This document shows positions 1-5,503 of a stretch of DNA of 13,658 nucleotides, piece by piece (position 1 is the stretch's first letter; each line of letters opens with the position of its first letter). The position numbers and the translations under genes were made by a program. Where the stretch lies: contig CANQXB010000016.1 in assembly GCA_947627805.1 (NCBI GenBank), forward strand, positions 1 to 13,658, given 5' to 3'. Below the pieces are notes generated by a model. That model saw nothing but the letters and a program-made list of their open reading frames with translations. It was not told the origin of the DNA and ran no database searches. The DNA comes from an uncultured Bacilli bacterium. GTDB lineage: Bacteria; Bacillota_I; Bacilli_A; RF39; UBA660.

Positions 1-220
1 TATGTTTATTATAAAACAAATTCATTATTTCTTCAAACTCATTTTGATTATCTAATTTAACAACAACTTCTTTATTATCTTTTAATACTACTCTTCTAAC
101 ACAAAAATCTTCTTCGTTTTCGGTATTTAATAATATTAAATAATTTCGAGCATTATGAGTTATAGTATCAATAATTCCATAATTCATTCCATTTTCTAAT
201 CTTATAACATCAATATCCAT
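1..220 (-). CDS. DUF1292-like small protein, 3' end cut by window edge
   Basis: Reading leftward from the ATG at 220-218, 73 codons stay open to the window edge, so the C-terminus is missing. The visible part starts MDIDVIRLENGMNYGIID and continues with YLILLNTENEEDF, VRRVV and a conserved-looking EFEEIMNLFY near residues 61-70. A short beta-rich segment about a cellular 'language' of E/D residues, ending in an E-x-x-x-I/V-x-x-x-F helix, is the pattern of DUF1292 (YrzB-type) proteins of Bacillota, whose role is unknown. The start codon shares one base with the stop of the upstream 336-residue gene (TAATG), so translation is probably coupled. The gene is likely expressed from the promoter at 1256-1284. 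The family call is from recall of the pattern and is moderate; that this is a real gene is much surer. Confidence 0.72.
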   Translation of the reverse strand, partial: MDIDVIRLENGMNYGIIDTITHNARNYLILLNTENEEDFCVRRVVLKDNKEVVVKLDNQNEFEEIMNLFYNKH

Positions 221-1230
221 TATCTACCTCTTTCACTAACAGCCATTTGTTGTAAACTAGCGGCCAGCTCCTCATAATTTAAACTTTTGGATTCCCGATA
301 AGCTGTAGCAAAATCATTTAAGACTTTTTTAGTATGCTCATCTAAACTTTCAAAAGCCGTTGGGTCATTAAGGTGGTCTGTATTATTATATAAATTAATA
401 GCTTCCTCTACTTCTTTATTATAATATTCATTGACTCTACCACTTCTAACCATATAATTTAAAAAACTAGGACAACCATAGAAGGTACTAGCCAAATCTT
501 GTAAAGCCGTATCTTGAGTCATTTTATAATATAAATTTTTCATAACATTATCCATATTATATAATCTTCCTTCAGTCATATTACAATACGTATTATGTAA
601 AACTTCGTCCAAAGTTTCCGGATGCTCAATTATTATTTTTATAATATCATCAGCAATCTTATCTTCTAAATAATCATATCCTGTTACTACATCACCATTT
701 TGTCTTAATAAAACTTTTTCTTTATTTTGGGTAATAATATCATCTTTGCTTTTTCCATCAGAAATAATCATTCCAATACTTTGGGTAACTTTATTTTGTT
801 CATAATCATTACGAGCATGGTAAATACCGCCCAAAGAAAGAAGTTCCGCCACTAAAGCTACAGTTATAATTCCTTTTTTATACCAATCTTTAGACATTCT
901 TTGACGATTGACTTCCAAAGGAACTACCACTTCTTCTTTATCGCCTAATTTTTCAAAACTTTCAATTTCCGCATTATACTCCGAAATAATCTTAGCTATA
1001 TCGGCATCCGCTTTATGCATTTTAATAATTTCATCTTTTAAATAATTTTTTGATAGTACTAAAAAATGCGCATACTCCAAAGCTGTTTCCGTTCCCATTT
1101 TATAATTTGTTTTTTCCATAATATAAGCAGCTATTTCGGTATAATCGTAATTATCTCCTACAATTTTCCGCATATCATCAATAGACTCTTCATATAGTTT
1201 TTCAAACTTTTCTTTAGAACTATTATCCAT
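220..1230 (-). CDS. Single-TM protein of unknown function
   Basis: This 336-residue protein is not recognised. Residues 1-115 are charged and helical (KLYEESIDDMRKIVG at 12-26). One hydrophobic segment, IITVALVAELLSLGGIY, spans about 121-137. A mostly helical, acidic region of about 200 residues follows, with a Gln-containing C-terminus. There is no signal peptide, and topology is uncertain. I chose the ATG at 1230 because AGGTG lies six bases upstream. A longer reading from TTG at 1284 is unlikely because that TTG is the first base triplet of the -35 box of the gene's own promoter (TTGACT-17-TATAGT), so it would not be in the mRNA. The stop overlaps the start of the DUF1292-like gene by one base (TAATG), which makes a two-gene operon. 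Cysteines are few and no catalytic motif is seen. It could be a regulator or a scaffold; no function is assigned. Confidence 0.8.
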   Translation of the reverse strand: MDNSSKEKFEKLYEESIDDMRKIVGDNYDYTEIAAYIMEKTNYKMGTETALEYAHFLVLSKNYLKDEIIKMHKADADIAKIISEYNAEIESFEKLGDKEEVVVPLEVNRQRMSKDWYKKGIITVALVAELLSLGGIYHARNDYEQNKVTQSIGMIISDGKSKDDIITQNKEKVLLRQNGDVVTGYDYLEDKIADDIIKIIIEHPETLDEVLHNTYCNMTEGRLYNMDNVMKNLYYKMTQDTALQDLASTFYGCPSFLNYMVRSGRVNEYYNKEVEEAINLYNNTDHLNDPTAFESLDEHTKKVLNDFATAYRESKSLNYEELAASLQQMAVSERGR

Positions 1231-1255
1231 GTTATCACCTACTATTAGTAATTTT

Positions 1256-1284
1256 ACTATACTACCCTTAAAAAACAAAGTCAA
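1256..1284 (-). promoter_or_regulatory. Sigma-A type promoter for the 336-residue gene operon
   Basis: On the minus strand TTGACT (1284-1279) is followed after exactly 17 bases by TATAGT (1261-1256). Each hexamer differs from consensus at one position. The likely transcription start is near 1249, about 20 bases before the ATG at 1230, which leaves room for the AGGTG ribosome binding site. The promoter lies after the stop of the VTT-family gene, so it starts a separate unit. Confidence 0.75.
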
Positions 1285-1324
1285 ACGCTTAACTCTTTTT
1301 TAATTATTTTTGACAATTAATTGA

Positions 1325-1906
1325 CTAAATATGCATTTTTTGAGAAACGAGTTTACTTAAGAAATAAGTTACCGAAACCATAATTATAATCACAATAAGA
1401 ATACGTGGATTTTTTAAACTTTCCACTAAACTAGTCCCAATAAAACCCCAAAAGGCCACAAGTGATATCTTACCAAAAATGATAGCTAAAGCATATTTTT
1501 TAAAAGGCATTTTTGATAAAGCCGAAGCAATATTAACTAAAAAAGCCGGCGTAAAAGGAATCGCAATTAAAAGAACTAAATTAGGAATACTCATTTTATC
1601 AATATGATTCATAAATTTATCAAATTCTTTTATTTTTCGAACTCGTCTTTGGAAAGTTTTCTTTAAAGCCTTACGACACATAAAAAAGGAAAAGAAACAT
1701 CCTAAACAAGTAAGAATATAAGAAACTAAAAAACCTAAAGTATTTCCATATGTTAAAAAAATAACTGTAATAAAAACAAATAAAGGAAGAACAGGCAAAA
1801 TTGACTCTAAAAAAATTAAAAGACATGCAAATAAAGGACCATAAATGGTCGATGAATTAACTACTTCAATAATTAAATTATAAATATTATTTAAAAATTC
1901 ACCCAT
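1325..1906 (-). CDS. VTT-domain membrane protein (TVP38/TMEM64 family, DedA superfamily)
   Basis: This 193-residue integral membrane protein has hydrophobic helices near residues 22-42, 43-76, 108-130, 138-160 and 167-186. The VTT-type signature is visible: an acidic residue before a Pro-rich re-entrant segment (E34-SILPVLPLF), a basic loop at 78-96 (RKALKKTFQRRVRKIK) and the second half motif IPFTPAFLVNIASA at 116-129. Members of this superfamily are linked to lipid transport or scrambling and to undecaprenyl phosphate recycling; which substrate applies here cannot be read from the sequence. It sits 40 bases after the rhodanese gene. The ATG at 1906 has only a weak GGGAT-like ribosome site, and the best promoter (1922-1950) would give a leader of under 10 bases. 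TVP38-like proteins are often found near rhodanese domains, but no shared function is proven. Confidence 0.85.
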   Translation of the reverse strand: MGEFLNNIYNLIIEVVNSSTIYGPLFACLLIFLESILPVLPLFVFITVIFLTYGNTLGFLVSYILTCLGCFFSFFMCRKALKKTFQRRVRKIKEFDKFMNHIDKMSIPNLVLLIAIPFTPAFLVNIASALSKMPFKKYALAIIFGKISLVAFWGFIGTSLVESLKNPRILIVIIIMVSVTYFLSKLVSQKMHI

Positions 1907-1913
1907 AACTATC

Positions 1914-1939
1914 CCATAATCATTATAATATAATTATGG
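1914..1939. repeat. Inverted repeat CCATAAT-N12-ATTATGG around the -10 box
   Basis: A seven-base dyad with 12 bases between the arms encloses the TATAAT of the candidate VTT-gene promoter (1922-1927) and its likely start. It could be an operator. The arms are AT-rich, so chance is possible. Confidence 0.4.
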
Positions 1940-1950
1940 ATAATTTTCAC
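1922..1950 (-). promoter_or_regulatory. Possible promoter for the VTT-family gene
   Basis: On the minus strand GTGAAA (1950-1945, four of six consensus bases) is followed after 17 bases by a perfect TATAAT (1927-1922). The -35 box overlaps the TGA stop of the rhodanese gene. The predicted start, about 1915, is only about nine bases from the ATG at 1906, so the transcript would be almost leaderless. A CCATAAT/ATTATGG dyad (1914-1939) encloses the -10 box. Confidence 0.45.
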
Positions 1951-2204
1951 GAATTTATTACATATGTGACATCATACCCGTAAAAAGATAAAATTCTTAC
2001 TGCTTGTTTACTTTTATGACCTTCACTACACATAATATAATATTTTTTATTTTTATCTAATATGGATTTATGATTCATTAATAATTTATCATAATAAATA
2101 TTTATACTATAAGGATTATGTTTTTCCCCATAACTAATAGGGTCTTTAACATCTATTAAAATACCCATACTTGGATTAAAATCACTTTCTTTAATTGATT
2201 TCAT
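1947..2204 (-). CDS. Single-domain rhodanese-like protein
   Basis: This 85-residue protein is a short sulfurtransferase-type domain. It has the rhodanese start motif ILIDVKDPISYGEKH (15-29), then INIYY (34-38) and the active-site loop CSEGHKS at 59-65 with catalytic Cys59. The loop fits C-x-x-G-x-R-S with Lys in place of the usual Arg. The final YGYDVTYVI strand is also typical. Rhodaneses carry a persulfide on this Cys and move sulfur to thiol acceptors or act in redox signalling. At 85 residues it is about 10-20 shorter than most single-domain members, trimmed at the N-terminus. There is no signal peptide, so it is cytosolic. GGTGAT lies just upstream of the ATG at 2204. No strong promoter is seen in the 66 bases between it and the coupling-protein gene, so read-through from upstream is possible. 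Confidence 0.9.
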   Translation of the reverse strand: MKSIKESDFNPSMGILIDVKDPISYGEKHNPYSINIYYDKLLMNHKSILDKNKKYYIMCSEGHKSKQAVRILSFYGYDVTYVINS

Positions 2205-2259
2205 AATATCACCATAGTATTTTATGTAGTTTTTAAAAAACTAAAAATTATATTTAACT

Positions 2260-2283
2260 AAAAAAGAAGATTATTCATCTTCT
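2260..2283 (-). terminator. Intrinsic terminator of the coupling-protein gene
   Basis: On the minus strand AGAAGAT, a five-base loop GAATA and ATCTTCT form a seven-pair stem followed by six Ts. The stop codon TAA of the coupling-protein gene (2273-2271) lies within the hairpin. The stem is AU-rich, so termination may be partial and may leave read-through to the rhodanese gene. Confidence 0.6.
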
Positions 2284-4505
2284 CCAAAGAAATCATCAAA
2301 GAATTCATCATCAGTAATAACATTATCATTCATAATAACACTATCAACATCAATATTTACCTTTGGTTTATTATCTAATTGTTCCCTTTTAACTTCAGGC
2401 TTTGGTAAATCTACTGGTTCATTTAAACTTTCAATTTTTTTATCCATCATAAAAGGATTAACAATTTTTGCTTCTTTTTCTTGAGGAATTTCTAAATCTT
2501 CTAATTTTTTAATAGCCTCATCAGATGACTTTAATAATTCTTCATTTTGTTTCTTCATTTTTTCTTTTTCCCGTTGTTCTTCTTCATCAAGTTCTTTTAA
2601 CTTTCTATCGATATCTTTCATCATGGCATCGATATCCATTCCTTGTAAAGGACTAGCAAAAGGATTAGGAGCCCCCATTGGACTAGCTTCATGCATTCCA
2701 AAAGGATTCATTCCATTAGGGATACCAGGACCCATAGAGCCCATACCCATCATCGGATTAGGAACCATTCCTCCCTCACCATTCATCATTCTTTTGCGTT
2801 TTTCTTCGGTAACAAATTTCTTTAAATCAAATAATTCAATTTTATGAAATTCTCTTGTCGGATAAGTAGCAGTCGGATAATCTTCTCCCCAATCCATTTT
2901 AAAGTTTGGAGTATATTTGGTTTTAAATGGATACATTCTAAGTCTAATAATAATAGCTTCACCTAATTTTAATTTTTGTAAATCCGATACCGTAACTAAC
3001 GGAGTTGAAGCTGTTTTATCTTTATCTTTGGACTTAACTTCCCCACACATTTTACTTATTTCTTCTAAAGCTTTAAGCTCCGTACTGATTAAATAAATTA
3101 AATTACTACAATTACCTCGAATAACTTGAGCTACTTCTTCCCCATAAACATCATTAAGTTGGGCAAAGTTTTGAATAATAAAAGTAAATCTAATATCTCT
3201 TGAACGAGCCGCTGATACCATACTATCGACATCTTTAAGTGGAGGCATATTCGCAAATTCATCTAAGATAAAGTTAGTTCGATATTGGAGTTTTCCGCCA
3301 TTTTTTTGAGCTACATCAATTAATGTTTCATAACATTGTTTAATAAATATAGTCATTAAAGTATGATAGGTTTTCTTTTCATCATGAATAATCATGAATA
3401 CGGCTGTTTTTCCTTTACCAATATCCCGCATATCAAAATCACTATAAGAAAGCATTTCTGATAAATTTTCTCTAGTTGAGAATAATCTTATCTTTTGTCT
3501 AAATGTAGAAAGTAAACCACCTTTAGTATCACTTGGAGCATTAATTACCGTATTAGCAAACATATAAGCATTAGAATCGGCTCCTTTTAAATTAAAGTAT
3601 TCTTTAATAAAATTACTAGTAGCATATCTTTCTTCCCCAATTGTACTCATATAGTTAATACTATTTAAATTTACTTCTTTTTCTGGAGCATCTTGGAATA
3701 AACCTAAAGCCAGCCCAGAGAAATAATCAGCCGAACCTTTTTCCCAGAAAGGGTCACTTTTACTACTTGGGTCATATAAAATATTTAAAGCAACATCATC
3801 TAATAATTCCGTAGCTTTATCATAGTTACCTTCTTTATAATATTGATAAGGTAAAGATAGCGGATTCCAAGCGTTACCTTTACTTGGTTCCCGAAAGTTT
3901 AAAATAATTATTTTATAACCTCTTGCTTCTAAGTTTTTAGCTGTTTTACTATAAATTTCACCTTTAGGGTCCGTAATAATCATACTTTCGCCCTTTTTAG
4001 CTAAAACATTAACCATTGGGAAAACTAAGTTTTCCGTTTTACCAGAACCAGTAGAACCAATTACTAAATTATGATAATCACTATCATCTACCCACATCTC
4101 TTTACCATTATTTATAAGAGGTATTCCTGCATGTTTTAATTCTTTATCTTTAGGATTAACTTTTTCAACTTTGCTGGATTCTTTAATCTCTTTTTCTTTA
4201 GCCCAACGACTATAGCCATCACTAGCCTTTTTTTCTTCAACTTTTAAACCTAAACCTTTACCTTTTTCTTTATTAAATATATAATCAGAAACACTAGTAA
4301 AAATTAAGATTAAAACTCCAATAAATAATCCTAATGTAAAGGGTAAATATGTAACAGAAAAAGCACTCCATGGTAAAAGTCCATAAAATGTTCCAGTATT
4401 AATTAAACTAAATAAATTTGATACGGCTAAAGCACATAAATATAATAAAATTATACAATATAAAACAAATAAGAAAAAATCTTTTGGCTCTACTTTAAAC
4501 TTCAT
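2271..4505 (-). CDS. Type IV coupling protein (VirD4/TraG-type DNA-translocating ATPase)
   Basis: This 744-residue protein starts at ATG 4505, with GGAGAGG six bases upstream (a longer TTG reading from 4520 is less likely). Two N-terminal membrane helices lie at about 9-34 and 52-71, followed by a basic linker. The P-loop GSTGSGKT is at 150-157, and NFILDEFANM at 411-420 is the Walker B motif. IITDPKGEIY (176-185) and the IIQNFAQL segment (443-450) are typical of TraG/VirD4. Coupling proteins are hexameric inner-membrane ATPases that bring substrates to a type IV secretion channel. The C-terminal third is unusual: a Met/Gly/Pro-rich stretch at 573-629, a highly charged coiled coil at about 625-675, and an acidic Phe-rich tail DDEFFDDFFGEDE. 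It has its own promoter and sits just downstream of the wall-hydrolase and VirB8-like genes. No VirB4 or relaxase is in the window. Confidence 0.93.
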   Translation of the reverse strand: MKFKVEPKDFFLFVLYCIILLYLCALAVSNLFSLINTGTFYGLLPWSAFSVTYLPFTLGLFIGVLILIFTSVSDYIFNKEKGKGLGLKVEEKKASDGYSRWAKEKEIKESSKVEKVNPKDKELKHAGIPLINNGKEMWVDDSDYHNLVIGSTGSGKTENLVFPMVNVLAKKGESMIITDPKGEIYSKTAKNLEARGYKIIILNFREPSKGNAWNPLSLPYQYYKEGNYDKATELLDDVALNILYDPSSKSDPFWEKGSADYFSGLALGLFQDAPEKEVNLNSINYMSTIGEERYATSNFIKEYFNLKGADSNAYMFANTVINAPSDTKGGLLSTFRQKIRLFSTRENLSEMLSYSDFDMRDIGKGKTAVFMIIHDEKKTYHTLMTIFIKQCYETLIDVAQKNGGKLQYRTNFILDEFANMPPLKDVDSMVSAARSRDIRFTFIIQNFAQLNDVYGEEVAQVIRGNCSNLIYLISTELKALEEISKMCGEVKSKDKDKTASTPLVTVSDLQKLKLGEAIIIRLRMYPFKTKYTPNFKMDWGEDYPTATYPTREFHKIELFDLKKFVTEEKRKRMMNGEGGMVPNPMMGMGSMGPGIPNGMNPFGMHEASPMGAPNPFASPLQGMDIDAMMKDIDRKLKELDEEEQREKEKMKKQNEELLKSSDEAIKKLEDLEIPQEKEAKIVNPFMMDKKIESLNEPVDLPKPEVKREQLDNKPKVNIDVDSVIMNDNVITDDEFFDDFFGEDE

Positions 4506-4529
4506 CTTTACCCTCTCCAATTCACAAAT

Positions 4530-4558
4530 ATTATACTATAAATACTTCATATTAGCAA
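4530..4558 (-). promoter_or_regulatory. Promoter for the coupling-protein gene
   Basis: On the minus strand TTGCTA (4558-4553, four of six) is followed after 17 bases by a perfect TATAAT (4535-4530). The start would be near 4523, giving a leader of about 18 bases that includes the GGAGAGG ribosome site. This separates the coupling protein from the upstream operon, although read-through is possible because no clear terminator lies in the gap. Confidence 0.6.
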
Positions 4559-4572
4559 AAATATTTCAACAA

Positions 4573-5487
4573 TTATTCAAAAATATTAATAAAATTAAAA
4601 CCTATCTTATAATTCATAACTCCATCTTCTGTAATCTCTATCTTGTGCATTTTTCCATCTAATAATGAATATACATTGTTTTGTTTATCAATATATTCAT
4701 ACTCTGTAAACAAATTACCCATAATAAAACTTCTATATCCCAAAAATGTTTCCTTATTATGTTCATAATCCTCATATTCACCCATAAATTTTATTTTTGT
4801 TTTTTCATCTAACATATTATATGCTTTTTCGGGGTCTAAAAGTAACAACACTTGAAAATTATTTATATAACTGACTAATTTATTTTTTTCACTAATATTA
4901 TCTAATGTAAAATTATTATTATTTAATTTTTTTTCTTTTATTTCATATATTTGGGCATATTCTTTAATATCAATATTACTTTCTAATGGTCTAATTACAA
5001 AGTGTTTGTTACTACTTACAATTAACAAATAATTGATATTATTTTTATATATAGGATTTCCTTCTTCTGCTGGATATTCTATTATATAACCTTTTACAAA
5101 ATAATAAGTTGTACTACTATTGGGATTATAATAAATTTCTTCTGCAATATATGAAGGAACATATGTATAAACATTTAAATTATTAGAAACATTTTCAATA
5201 TTTAGATGATTTTCAATTATATATTCTTCATCTAACATATTATATACTGTTTCATTTTTTCCCCCAGACACATTCATAACAAATAAATTTATAGCATCTT
5301 GAACCCCATAAAATTCATTTTCATTTCTTAATCTTTCAATACTTTTTGATAAAGATGAAGTAGTATTGTTTGGTGTTGAATCTACATCATTTGGATTATT
5401 CATTAAACTCAAATAAACTGCCCCTATTGAAGTTAAAACTAACAATACAATAATCAATATTAAAATTATTTTTTGACCTTTATTCAT
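4573..5487 (-). CDS. Membrane-anchored protein with two similar extracytoplasmic halves; possible VirB8/TcpC-like component
   Basis: The 304-residue protein has an N-terminal membrane anchor (KIILILIIVLLVLTSIGAVYL, about 6-26), a Ser/Thr/Asn-rich spacer (about 31-48) and two domains. Each contains a similar helix: INLFVMN then VYNMLDEEY at 82-89, and VSYINNFQVLLL then AYNMLDEKT at 222-230. Each is followed by alternating beta strands (YYFVKGYIIEY; KIEITEDGVMNYKIGF). A single anchor plus two NTF2-like folds is the layout of TcpC/Orf13-type conjugation proteins, which are VirB8 homologues that scaffold the channel. The assignment rests on this layout and on the neighbours, not on a family motif. 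No lipobox and no cysteines are seen. The ATG at 5487 has AAGGGG seven bases upstream; an earlier ATG at 5526 overlaps the preceding gene and has no ribosome site. The gap to the upstream gene is 16 bases, so they are co-transcribed. Confidence 0.8.
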   Translation of the reverse strand: MNKGQKIILILIIVLLVLTSIGAVYLSLMNNPNDVDSTPNNTTSSLSKSIERLRNENEFYGVQDAINLFVMNVSGGKNETVYNMLDEEYIIENHLNIENVSNNLNVYTYVPSYIAEEIYYNPNSSTTYYFVKGYIIEYPAEEGNPIYKNNINYLLIVSSNKHFVIRPLESNIDIKEYAQIYEIKEKKLNNNNFTLDNISEKNKLVSYINNFQVLLLLDPEKAYNMLDEKTKIKFMGEYEDYEHNKETFLGYRSFIMGNLFTEYEYIDKQNNVYSLLDGKMHKIEITEDGVMNYKIGFNFINIFE

Positions 5488-5503
5488 AATTAACCCCTTT
5501 CCA

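Noticed and set aside
1308..1330. Plus-strand TTGACA at 1310 and CAATTAATTG palindrome
   Set aside because: No TATAAT-like box or plus-strand gene lies at the right distance; the palindrome is short and AT-rich.
2623..2847. Plus-strand open frame of 74 codons
   Set aside because: It lies antisense to the Met/Gly/Pro-rich part of the coupling protein; its Pro/Ile/Gly-rich composition simply mirrors that region and no ribosome site precedes it.
4540..4590. Terminator after the VirB8-like gene
   Set aside because: AATATTTTTG occurs twice as a direct repeat and could pair only through a self-complementary six-base AT stem with a long loop; too weak to call.
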